DNA of 21,894 nucleotides from Bacteroidota bacterium. Its GTDB lineage: Bacteria; Bacteroidota; Bacteroidia; Chitinophagales; Chitinophagaceae. The stretch is taken from contig JAEYQO010000032.1 in NCBI GenBank assembly GCA_023409975.1, positions 1-21,894 on the forward strand, given 5' to 3'. Of the stretch, positions 14,236-21,894 are shown in pieces. The position numbers and the translations under genes are program-made. The notes under the pieces were generated by a model. That model saw only the letters and a program-made list of their open reading frames with translations, searched no databases and was not told where the DNA came from. How positions within the stretch are numbered: position 1 is the first letter of the stretch; each line of letters opens with the position of its first letter.

Positions 14236-15357
14236 TTAACCTTCAGCCTGCTCAGTTGCAGCTGCAATCACCACCTCGTTCGAAGGCAGGTATAATTGTA
14301 TCGAGTAACCCGCTCCGGAAATCGACTCTTCTAGCAACTGTGCACGTAAGAGGGAAAGTCCCTCTGCTAATTCAGTTCCCTTCTCACCGAATACGGAAGT
14401 CTTAGGAAGCTCAAGCCCCATCCTTGCGATGAACTCTCGCAGGTTCTCAGGCTGATCACCATAACTTTTGCGCCTGAGGCCGATGTAGGCGCCTCCGCCT
14501 TCCACCCGGATATGAAGAGATATCTCATCGACTTTTCCCGTATCCGTATGACGGAATGAACACGCCAGCATCTCATTCAAAAGCATCCTAACGACATTCT
14601 CGTCAGAATAAAAGAATTCATGTTGACTGGCCTCATAGTAGAATCTGATGCCACGGGCTCGGGCTAGACGGCTATAAGGCGCAGCAATCGCGGGTAGCAC
14701 ATGATCAAAAGATATGTCGGTAAAGATGAGTTTCCCCCGTCTTTCGTACCGCGATTGTACTTCGGTCAAATACTGGTCGAGCTGGAGCATGGTCCCTGAT
14801 ACTATAGAAATGATCTCACTGAATTCTTCCGGCATCTGCGGCATCGTCCTGGCGATATCTACGATACCCAGAACAGAAAGCAAAGGCTCTCTTACACTGT
14901 TGGCAAGCTCCATGGAAAACTCATCCAGCCGTAAATAGGCTTCCTGGAGCTCTTTATGCTTCTTAGCCAGTATAGAATTGGTCAAATAAAAACGGTAGCC
15001 TTCTTCAACAATAGCACGTATCTCCTCCCGGCTCCAGGGCTTGGAAACATAACGAAGAATATTCCCTCTATTGATCGCCGCCACAATGGCTTCCATATCA
15101 GAATAGCCCGTTACAAGAATGCGAACAGCATAAGGAAATGATGTACGGATATCCTGAAAAAACTCCACACCAGTTTTGCCGGGCATTCGCTGATCGCAAA
15201 AAATTATTTGTATATCAGGATTGGATTCAAGCACTCCCAGGGCCTCGTCAGCAGAAGCCGCAGTGAAGATCTGATATTCGAGCCTGAAAGCAGCCTGAAA
15301 GCTGTTTAAATTATTCAGTTCGTCATCAACGTATAAAACCTTGATAGATCCCTCCAT
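14236..15357 (-). CDS. Response regulator with receiver domain and degenerate histidine-kinase-like module
   Basis: The 373-residue protein begins with an intact receiver domain (about 5-120): acidic pair D11/D12, phosphoacceptor D55 in FCDQRMPG, T83 and K106 in SKPWS. A coiled-coil linker (about 128-150) leads into a HisKA-like helix, but the site that normally holds the phosphorylated His is N153 (LANSVREPLLSVLGIVDIA). The ATPase-like part (about 235-365) retains the fold outline and a GEKGTELAEGLSLL segment, but the N-box Asn appears replaced (CSFRHT) and no DxGxG is present. It should receive phosphate yet not autophosphorylate; the output may be protein binding or dimer control. No DNA-binding domain is seen. 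It lies 18 bases downstream of the GT4 gene on the same strand and is likely in the same operon, which suggests a link to polysaccharide production. Confidence 0.85.
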   Translation of the reverse strand: MEGSIKVLYVDDELNNLNSFQAAFRLEYQIFTAASADEALGVLESNPDIQIIFCDQRMPGKTGVEFFQDIRTSFPYAVRILVTGYSDMEAIVAAINRGNILRYVSKPWSREEIRAIVEEGYRFYLTNSILAKKHKELQEAYLRLDEFSMELANSVREPLLSVLGIVDIARTMPQMPEEFSEIISIVSGTMLQLDQYLTEVQSRYERRGKLIFTDISFDHVLPAIAAPYSRLARARGIRFYYEASQHEFFYSDENVVRMLLNEMLACSFRHTDTGKVDEISLHIRVEGGGAYIGLRRKSYGDQPENLREFIARMGLELPKTSVFGEKGTELAEGLSLLRAQLLEESISGAGYSIQLYLPSNEVVIAAATEQAEG

Positions 15358-15375
15358 CTCAATACAGTTTTTCGA

Positions 15376-16572
15376 CTATCCCCTTTGATCAAGCAGCCGG
15401 TGGTAATAATCGCTCATATCCCTTACTAGTCGCTGATAGGAATACTTCTTTACGATCACATCACGACCCGAAGCTCCCATACGCTCCCGGAGTTCCTGGT
15501 CTTCTACCAATCGTAACAGCCCTGCTGCAAATTGTTCTTTATTATCCGGATCAACGATGATACCGGCACTTTCGTTTCCAACTACGTCTTTCACGCCACC
15601 GACGTTTGTCGAAACCACAGGCTTACCAGCGGCCTGCGCCTCAATCAAAGAAAGTGGTGTTCCCTCATTGTGAGATGTCAGCGCTACCACATCCAGACCC
15701 GCCAGCACCTCGTCCACCTGGGTCTGCCAGGAGGTACAGATGGCTGTAGCAGGAAAAGCACGTTCAGGATAGTAGCTATAGCTGATATTATTTTTTAGAA
15801 AACTATGCTCCATCTGTGGACGACTTTCACCATCACCGACAATCACAAATCTAACTTTTCTCCTGGTTTCCCTTGCCACAACTGCTGCAGCTTCAGCAAA
15901 CAGGCGATGGTTCTTAATAGGCACAATTCTTCCAATTATTCCAATAGCCACTTCATCATCCTGAATGCTGAAGCGCTTGCGGAATGACTCCCTCTTTTTT
16001 ACCGGATCTTCCAGAAACGCATCAAGATTTAGCCCAAGGGGTATAGTCTCTACTTTTGCCTCCTCACATATTTTGTACACATTCACCAGTTCATTCCGCT
16101 GACTCTCACTGATCGCGATGATACCTGTCGATTTCTTTGCAAGGTATCTCTCAATGAGAATGAAGCTTTCCGTTTGAAGCTTGTTGAAATAACTATGAAA
16201 TACATGCCCGTGAAAGGTATGGAGAATGACAGGAACATTACAGGTTTCAGCAGCCATTCTACCGATCAGGCCAGCTTTCGCAGCATGCGTGTGTACGATA
16301 TCAGGCTTAAACTCCTCGATCAGTGACTTGATTTCATTATAGGCGATCCTGTCGTTTAGAGGATTGATAGCGCGTTTCATATGCGGCACATAGGTGGGAG
16401 AAATACCCAGCGCTTCCGTGAGATGACTCGCATCCTCTTCATGATCATCCTTCCCGCCAATCACTAACTGGGTATCAAAACCCTGCATATAGCGAGTCAG
16501 GTAACAAACATGTATCGCCGGTCCACCAATAATCAATCTGTTGTGTATGCGTAAAACGCGCGGAGCTCTCAT
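15376..16572 (-). CDS. Glycosyltransferase family 4 (GT-B) protein
   Basis: A 398-residue retaining glycosyltransferase with the two-Rossmann GT-B fold. The N-terminal domain has RLIIGGPAIHVCYLTRYM (acceptor side) and PDIVHTHAAKAGLIGRMAA. The C-terminal domain has IIGRIVPIKNH (about 212-222) and the donor-binding EX7E motif EGTPLSLIE (E303, E311), followed by GKPVVSTNVGG. It presumably adds a sugar to a lipid-linked polysaccharide intermediate at the cytoplasmic membrane face. The ATG at 16572 is preferred; an in-frame TTG at 16590 would add six residues. It lies downstream of asnB (about 90 bases) and directly upstream of the response regulator gene. Donor and acceptor cannot be predicted. 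Confidence 0.9.
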   Translation of the reverse strand: MRAPRVLRIHNRLIIGGPAIHVCYLTRYMQGFDTQLVIGGKDDHEEDASHLTEALGISPTYVPHMKRAINPLNDRIAYNEIKSLIEEFKPDIVHTHAAKAGLIGRMAAETCNVPVILHTFHGHVFHSYFNKLQTESFILIERYLAKKSTGIIAISESQRNELVNVYKICEEAKVETIPLGLNLDAFLEDPVKKRESFRKRFSIQDDEVAIGIIGRIVPIKNHRLFAEAAAVVARETRRKVRFVIVGDGESRPQMEHSFLKNNISYSYYPERAFPATAICTSWQTQVDEVLAGLDVVALTSHNEGTPLSLIEAQAAGKPVVSTNVGGVKDVVGNESAGIIVDPDNKEQFAAGLLRLVEDQELRERMGASGRDVIVKKYSYQRLVRDMSDYYHRLLDQRG

Positions 16573-16661
16573 AACAAGATTCCTGTTCAACTTCAGGAAT
16601 TACTCAAAATTAAAAGGAGAATTCAGCGGCGTGGGCATAAAATGGCCTCATTAGCCAATCA

Positions 16662-18569
16662 TTAACTATAGTACTTCTTCCACCAGTATTGAAAGGCGAT
16701 CAAAGCCCAGATTCTTGCTGTAGAGGTACCCGGACTTGAGCTCTTTAACTGTTGCTTCAGTCGCTCTATTTCCTGAACACTAAATATTCCCTGCTCTGCA
16801 ATGAATCCAGCCTTTAATAAATCGTCATTGATAAGTGGCCAAAGCTCTTTACGTAGCCAGTCAAGAAGGGGGATCTCAAACCCATGTTTGGGTCGGTTAT
16901 ATAGCTCCGCAGGCAACATATCTCTGAAGGCATCCTGTACAATACGCTTCTTCATCTTACCATTGATCTTGTAAGATGCAGGCAAGCCAAATGCAAAATC
17001 AACTACCGGATGGGCAAGAAACGGCGATCGTACTTCCAGGCTGTTTGCCATACTCATCTGATCCACCTTCACAAGCATATCCCCCCCAAGCACCAGTTTC
17101 ATATCAGCCAGCAAAATTTCATTGAAATCCGCCGTACGGATCATCGAAGTATACTCAGCTTGTCTCCTTTGCTGGATTTCTTTGTTGAGGCCAGAAAGAC
17201 TTTTTGCACTGAGCAACCGGGTCACGTCACTCGCAGAGCTGATGCTGGCCCATCGCCAGTATCTGCTGTCAGTATCCATACCAGCCCCCTCTGCAAACCG
17301 GTCCAGTTGCCGGAAGAGGTCCCATAGCTTATTGTTATGTCCCTTTGGAAGCATTTTCCAGACGGGGGCACCCATCACAATCAGTCGATTGATAATGCCG
17401 CTATCACGTGCCTTCCATTCCGCAGCATGTTTATTGTATCCTGAAAACACCTCATCTCCACCATCCCCGCTCAACGCAACGGTAACATGCTCCCGCGTCC
17501 GCTTACACAATATATAGGTGGGAATGGCCGAAGAATCAGCAAATGGTTCGTCCAGATAATCCAGCACCTCATATACATGCTCCAGAAAATCATTGTTTGA
17601 TAAGCTGAAAACCGTGTGATCAGTACTGTACTTCTTGGCCACCAATTGAGCATACGCAGTTTCATCAAAGAGCTTGTTGTCCCTATACCCTACTGAAAAG
17701 GTCCGCAACTTAGAGGTGTGTCTTTTTGCCAGGGCAACGATCACAGAGGAGTCAATGCCGCCGCTAAGAAATGCTCCCAGCGGCACATCAGCTATAAGCC
17801 GTTCCTGCACGGCCTGATCCATCAACTGAACCAGGCGACCCTGCGCCTGTTCATAGCTCATTTCCTGGTAGGCTTGCCGGTTGACCTGAAGGGTATAATA
17901 CGCTCCTGTACTAATTCCAGTCTCAACGATTTTCATCCAGGTGCCGGGAGAAACCTTGTTGACACCGCAGAGTATGCTTGATCCCGGCGGCACATAATTG
18001 AGCTGCAGATACTGGTATAATGACTCGTAGTCCAGCCTGCGAGGAATCCCCCACTCAAGTAGCCCTTTCATCTCGGAGGAAAAAACAAGCTTTTCGTCAT
18101 CAGCGTACCACAGCAGGGGTTTCTTACCATACCGGTCACGGGCTAAAATCAATTCTCCCGACTGCCGATCGTAGAAGGCCAGCGCAAAAAAACCGCTCAG
18201 CCAGCTCAGGCACTCTGTACCATAATGGATCAATAGATAGAGGAGTACTTCAGTATCAGAATGCGTGCGTGGTAACCCGCTCTGCGACCACTTACTATCG
18301 AGGTGCCTGTTTGCCAGCTCAGTATAATTAAATATCTCTCCATTGAAAACGATCACGTACCGCCCTGTATGATCCTCCATGGGCTGGTTCGCCGCTTCAG
18401 TCGTATCTATTATGCACAACCGTGTATGACCCAGAACTGCATTCCTTTCATTTGTAAAAAACTTGTTATCAGGGCCTCGCTTAGATAGTTTGATTAGTGA
18501 TTGTTCTACTTTTGACCCGACTTGAATTGCTTCTTTTTTGAAAGCATAAAGACCTGTGATACCACACAT
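16662..18569 (-). CDS. asnB: Asparagine synthase (glutamine-hydrolyzing) type amidotransferase
   Basis: A 635-residue protein. The N-terminal class II glutaminase domain begins MCGITGLYAF, with Cys2 as nucleophile, RGPDNKFF, LGHTRLCIID and FNGEIFNY (about 75-82). The synthetase domain carries the ATP-pyrophosphatase loop FLSGGIDSS (about 267-275), SGDGGDEVFSGYNKH and VDQMSMANSLEVRSPFL (about 507-523). Family members make asparagine from aspartate, but AsnB-type enzymes inside polysaccharide clusters often amidate sugar acids or have other acceptors. Its place between glycosyltransferases favours such a role, though simple asparagine synthesis is not excluded. The start is fixed by Cys2. Only 49 bases separate it from the divergent membrane protein gene, so the two promoters must overlap or lie very close. 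Confidence 0.93.
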   Translation of the reverse strand: MCGITGLYAFKKEAIQVGSKVEQSLIKLSKRGPDNKFFTNERNAVLGHTRLCIIDTTEAANQPMEDHTGRYVIVFNGEIFNYTELANRHLDSKWSQSGLPRTHSDTEVLLYLLIHYGTECLSWLSGFFALAFYDRQSGELILARDRYGKKPLLWYADDEKLVFSSEMKGLLEWGIPRRLDYESLYQYLQLNYVPPGSSILCGVNKVSPGTWMKIVETGISTGAYYTLQVNRQAYQEMSYEQAQGRLVQLMDQAVQERLIADVPLGAFLSGGIDSSVIVALAKRHTSKLRTFSVGYRDNKLFDETAYAQLVAKKYSTDHTVFSLSNNDFLEHVYEVLDYLDEPFADSSAIPTYILCKRTREHVTVALSGDGGDEVFSGYNKHAAEWKARDSGIINRLIVMGAPVWKMLPKGHNNKLWDLFRQLDRFAEGAGMDTDSRYWRWASISSASDVTRLLSAKSLSGLNKEIQQRRQAEYTSMIRTADFNEILLADMKLVLGGDMLVKVDQMSMANSLEVRSPFLAHPVVDFAFGLPASYKINGKMKKRIVQDAFRDMLPAELYNRPKHGFEIPLLDWLRKELWPLINDDLLKAGFIAEQGIFSVQEIERLKQQLKSSSPGTSTARIWALIAFQYWWKKYYS

Positions 18570-18618
18570 GCTGGCTGATAATGAAGCTCTAAGTTAATGT
18601 AAACACTAGTACCGTAGC

Positions 18619-19968
18619 ATGAAATATTATATCACCTTATTGGATTATCTGCTGCTGCCGGTTTACATTGGATTGGTGTACTGGATCGCCTCTATGATTC
18701 GTAACAGGTACTACCCTGAAGGTCATCCATGGCGCCCCTATTTCCTTTCAGGTCTGACGGTGAAAATATTTGGGTCACTGCTTATCGGACTGATCTACCA
18801 GTATTATTATGGTGGTGGTGACACAGCCGAGTACTTCTATCAGGCACAGGCAATGAATTCTGCCTTCACAGACCGGGCTGATAAATGGTTCAGCATTATG
18901 GCCCATACGGCTAAATGGTACAACCCGGATTATTGGCCCTATCTCTCCAAAATGTATTGGTATAATGCGCCACCGGAGTTCATGATCATCCGCATTCTCT
19001 CGCTCACCAGCCTGTTTACGTTTAGCACCTATCTTCCCACATCTGTCATCTTTGCGGCACTTTCCTTCTCCGGAAGCTGGGCACTCTTCCGGATCCTTGC
19101 AACGTTCTATCCTGAAATCAAAAGGGCCATTGCAATATGCGTGCTTTTCATCCCGAGTATCGCACTCTGGGGCTCCGGCATTTTCAAGGATACTATATGT
19201 ATGGCCGGCCTCGGTTGGTTAACCTTTGCCACGCTGAAAATGCTTGTATACCGCGACTTTAGTCCCGGTAACATCGCATTGGGTGTGTTATCATTCTACC
19301 TCATCAGTGTAATTAAAGTATATATCCTTATCGCTTTTATCCCCGGACTGGTACTCTGGATCATGTTCATTTACCTCAGAAACATCAATAGCGCCTTTGT
19401 ACGGTTCGTTCTACTGGTTCCTATCCTCATCGCTGCTGTATTCGGCTTCACCTATGGTATGGGTAAGCTATCAGATTCACTGGGTAAGTATTCAATCGAC
19501 AACATGGCCGAAACGGCTCAGGTGACCCGCGACTGGATTGCGGTTTCGTCCACAACGGAAAGTATTGGTTACGATATCGGAGCCTTCGACCCCACATTCG
19601 TAGGGATGATCAAAAAACTACCCCTGGCGGTAAACGTAACGCTATTCCGTCCCTACCTCTGGGAAACAAAAAAAGCGCTCCAGTTTATTTCTGCGATCGA
19701 AGCAACGCTGTTTCTTCTGATCACGATTAAAGTATTATTGAGTGTCGGACTGCTGAAATTCTGGCGGGCTATCATGGATGACCCTACCATTCAGTTCTGT
19801 ATCATCTTCAGCCTGATCTTCGCTTTCGCGGTTGGAGTATCCTCCTATAACTTTGGAACGCTTTCAAGATATAAGATCCCCTGCCTTCCATTCTACGCGC
19901 TGTCAATGGTACTGATCTACTATCGGTATAAAGACCCGGAAGAAAACAACATCTTCTCGCTCCGTTAA
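18619..19968 (+). CDS. Multi-pass membrane protein, candidate polysaccharide polymerase or GT-C transferase
   Basis: This 449-residue protein is not recognised as a named family. About ten hydrophobic segments are visible (roughly 7-27, 43-63, 133-157, 169-189, 192-211, 217-252, 262-282, 358-380, 392-410, 415-434). After the second, the aromatic-rich loop holds GGGDTAEYFYQA (65-76), whose acidic residue followed by Tyr recalls the first periplasmic loop of GT-C glycosyltransferases and EpsG-like polymerases. WGSGIFKDT (184-192) is another likely functional motif. The position in a glycosyltransferase cluster, on the opposite strand to its neighbours, suggests a role in polymerising or exporting the glycan. 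It is divergent from asnB and convergent with the next glycosyltransferase (12 bases between the stops). Function is inferred from topology and context only. Confidence 0.75.
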   Translation: MKYYITLLDYLLLPVYIGLVYWIASMIRNRYYPEGHPWRPYFLSGLTVKIFGSLLIGLIYQYYYGGGDTAEYFYQAQAMNSAFTDRADKWFSIMAHTAKWYNPDYWPYLSKMYWYNAPPEFMIIRILSLTSLFTFSTYLPTSVIFAALSFSGSWALFRILATFYPEIKRAIAICVLFIPSIALWGSGIFKDTICMAGLGWLTFATLKMLVYRDFSPGNIALGVLSFYLISVIKVYILIAFIPGLVLWIMFIYLRNINSAFVRFVLLVPILIAAVFGFTYGMGKLSDSLGKYSIDNMAETAQVTRDWIAVSSTTESIGYDIGAFDPTFVGMIKKLPLAVNVTLFRPYLWETKKALQFISAIEATLFLLITIKVLLSVGLLKFWRAIMDDPTIQFCIIFSLIFAFAVGVSSYNFGTLSRYKIPCLPFYALSMVLIYYRYKDPEENNIFSLR

Positions 19969-19980
19969 ACAAAACCGCGA

Positions 19981-21066
19981 TCATTTCTGAAACAGCTCAA
20001 GGAACGTTTTCAGATGTGCATCGACGCTATAGTTGTCAACGATGTGTCTGCGCCCCCGATCCCCCATTTGTTTACGCAAGCTGAAGTCGGAAATCAGCCG
20101 TGCAAGACTCCCTTCCCATTCGTCATGGTTCCCCGCAATAAACCCGGTCTGGCCATGCAGAATGATCTCTTCATTCACACCTACGGGACTAGCCACTGCA
20201 GGTATTCCCAGAGAGAGGTACTGAATCAACTTGAAACCGCACTTCCCCTCACTCCACGCATCGGCCTTCAGGGGCATCACTCCAATATCAATGTTTATCA
20301 GATCCTGAACTTCTGTAGCTTCATTCCAACGCACAAACCGGTAATTGCGAAGGGGAAGCCGGGGGTCTTTATCTGCAATTACTACGAATGCAAACGCCAC
20401 CCGTTCCTGAAGCCGCTGCAATACCGGAAGAATCTCATCTAAATAGAATAGAGTCGAATGACTGCCTGTCCAGCCAACAACCACCTGATGCTCCTGATGA
20501 ACTTTTACCAGATGATGCTGATATACTGTGTCTACGCAGGTAGGCATATAGATAGCCTGATCGTTAAATTTCAACGCATACCCCCGGAGAAACTCATTGC
20601 CGGCAGCAATCTTATAGGCCCAGCGACAGAGATATTTCACCTTCCAAAAAGCCTTAAAGCCAGCAATGACCCGATTCTCTTCACTTGTATTCGGGATCCA
20701 GATTGCATCATCGAAATCATAAATGTACTTTCTCCTTAAAACCCTGGCCAGTATCCATTCCAGAATCGGTGGACCTAAAGGTGCAGCCTCCCGGTGAATA
20801 AAAACATAATCATACCGGTGTACCTCAGTAAAGAGACTCGAAAACCTCCTGAAATACCCTTTCATCACACCCCCAAGTTTGCGGCTAAGGGAACCTCCCT
20901 GATACAGCACTTTCCAGGTAGATTCATCCATGAACGGAACAATCTTGTACCGGATACCTTCCGCTTCCAGATACCGAAGAAAGAGTTCAACTCTGTATCG
21001 TTGACTCGGTGCCTGTTGTTTCGGATATGGCACCCAAAAAAGGATACTGGGATTTCTACTGCTCAT
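19981..21066 (-). CDS. Glycosyltransferase, GT4-like
   Basis: A 361-residue GT-B protein. The N-terminus (ILFWVPYPKQQAPSQRYRVE) has the short glycine-poor start of a GT4 subgroup in which PSQRYR replaces the usual Gly-rich loop; YIYDFDDAIWIPN (about 113-125) is typical of that subgroup. The C-terminal donor domain has VVGWTGSHSTLFYL (about 196-209) and GKCGFKLIQYLSLGIPAVAS (about 277-296), where the usual second Glu of EX7E is Gln. This variant is common in the subgroup, so it need not mean loss of activity. Its start overlaps the end of the upstream glycosyltransferase gene by 11 bases, indicating translational coupling. Specificity is unknown. Confidence 0.87.
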   Translation of the reverse strand: MSSRNPSILFWVPYPKQQAPSQRYRVELFLRYLEAEGIRYKIVPFMDESTWKVLYQGGSLSRKLGGVMKGYFRRFSSLFTEVHRYDYVFIHREAAPLGPPILEWILARVLRRKYIYDFDDAIWIPNTSEENRVIAGFKAFWKVKYLCRWAYKIAAGNEFLRGYALKFNDQAIYMPTCVDTVYQHHLVKVHQEHQVVVGWTGSHSTLFYLDEILPVLQRLQERVAFAFVVIADKDPRLPLRNYRFVRWNEATEVQDLINIDIGVMPLKADAWSEGKCGFKLIQYLSLGIPAVASPVGVNEEIILHGQTGFIAGNHDEWEGSLARLISDFSLRKQMGDRGRRHIVDNYSVDAHLKTFLELFQK

Positions 21067-21894
21067 CTTCCGGAATTAATTGATTGTAAACCGAAGCATA
21101 CAAGGTCACACCCTTTTCCAGACTGTAAAACTCTATGGCTCCGGAACGGATTTGCAGCCTGTCCCATCCTGTTGTTTGTACTTCTACGAACGCCCTTCGA
21201 TAGGATTCTGACGAGAATGATTTAACCACAACTCCAGACTGGTACCTGGAAACCACAGTATCCGTATCACCCACTGAAGTATTACAAACGACGGGAACTC
21301 CCATGGACATTAGTTCACCTTGTTTTGTGGGAGAAGACGCCATCTTGGAATAACTCGGCTTAATAAAAAATACACTGTGGTGAAACAAGTCAATGACCAC
21401 GGGCATTTCCTGACGCGAAGCTGAAGTGATTCTTATAGCGGCCGCAGGAACTCCGGATCGCCTGGATTCCTGTTCAATTAATTCTGCAGGCTCATTAGTA
21501 ACAAACAGCATGACTGCTTCAGGATGTTGCTCCAATACCTGCTGAAAATATTCCAGCATCTCCTTTAGCAAATACCAGGTACCAATTGAACCGATATAAC
21601 CAACCACTAACTGGCCTTCCTCGATATCCAGACGCTTCCTCCAAAGGCTCTTGTCGGTTTCCGAAACAGTGTCTGGATCAAACAATCCAGTGTCAACACA
21701 GCATGGAATTACTGTTACTGGAAGCGGCTGTCGAACGCCTTCCCATTTCGACATCTCTAGAGCAGCTGCCTCTGTCAGGGAAATCACATGATCGGCCTGA
21801 TTGAGGAATAGCTTCTCCTTCTTCTTGAAGTAATTATAGATACGCTTATAAACCAGACTTCGCAGGTTCCATAGTCCACCATCTACCCTTTCAT
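21056..21894 (-). CDS. Glycosyltransferase (partial, N-terminus beyond window)
   Basis: The frame stays open to the window edge, so the start lies outside; about 279 residues are visible. Near the edge, ERVDGGLWNLRSLVYKRIYN and ADHVISLTEAAALEM match the end of the acceptor domain of GT4-type enzymes. The donor domain follows with VVGYIGSIGTWYLLKEML, FFIKPSYSKMASSPTKQGEL and MGVPVVCNTSVGDTD. A GTG within ADHVISL (21785-21787) could be mistaken for a start but lies inside the conserved domain. The stop is inside the next glycosyltransferase gene (11-base overlap). Together the two form the downstream end of an operon transcribed from beyond the right edge. Confidence 0.87.
   Translation of the reverse strand, partial: ERVDGGLWNLRSLVYKRIYNYFKKKEKLFLNQADHVISLTEAAALEMSKWEGVRQPLPVTVIPCCVDTGLFDPDTVSETDKSLWRKRLDIEEGQLVVGYIGSIGTWYLLKEMLEYFQQVLEQHPEAVMLFVTNEPAELIEQESRRSGVPAAAIRITSASRQEMPVVIDLFHHSVFFIKPSYSKMASSPTKQGELMSMGVPVVCNTSVGDTDTVVSRYQSGVVVKSFSSESYRRAFVEVQTTGWDRLQIRSGAIEFYSLEKGVTLYASVYNQLIPEDEQ

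Noticed and set aside
17471..17668. Second open frame on the minus strand inside asnB, considered as a frameshifted piece
   Set aside because: The asnB frame is continuous over its full length; this is an out-of-frame shadow.

Overview
The window looks like a chromosomal segment of a Bacteroidota bacterium, most likely in or near the family Chitinophagaceae. The reasons are: a secreted protein with a type IX secretion (T9SS) C-terminal sorting domain, a DUF4270-like C-terminus directly before glmS, a DUF4286 gene, a bTHX (30S protein Thx) gene, mostly poor Shine-Dalgarno sites, and promoters of the Bacteroidota type. The clearest promoter is TTTG-N19-TATATTTG before the HU gene. The family placement is inference from gene content; no rRNA is present.

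Region 1 (1-8036) is housekeeping. It holds the end of a DUF4270-like lipoprotein gene, glmS (amino sugar synthesis), metK (S-adenosylmethionine), a DnaQ-type exonuclease/GIY-YIG nuclease fusion, pyruvate kinase and a lone atpG (F1 gamma subunit). Good intrinsic terminators follow glmS, metK and atpG. Between pyruvate kinase and atpG lies a roughly 720-base noncoding stretch. It carries two different short tandem arrays that both have an 11-bp period, the most unusual noncoding structure in the window.

Region 2 (8108-13218) holds a large T9SS-exported protein of unknown function, a lone MacB/FtsX-type permease, rsgA with a GTG start, a DUF4286 gene, an HU-family DNA-binding protein with a textbook promoter, and the 37-residue ribosomal protein bTHX, with terminators after HU and after bTHX.

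Region 3 (13237-21894) is part of a surface-polysaccharide locus. It has a WbpP-like UDP-N-acetylhexosamine 4-epimerase on the plus strand. On the minus strand are a GT4 glycosyltransferase followed 18 bases later by a response regulator, an asparagine-synthase-type amidotransferase, and two overlapping glycosyltransferase genes, the first of which runs off the right edge. Between them on the plus strand is a large multi-pass membrane protein of unknown function that could be a polymerase or GT-C-type transferase. The response regulator has an intact receiver domain fused to a histidine-kinase-like module whose phosphoacceptor His and ATP-binding residues have been replaced. It is the best candidate here for an unusual regulator of polysaccharide production. 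No insertion sequences, tRNA, rRNA, CRISPR arrays or prophage genes were seen.
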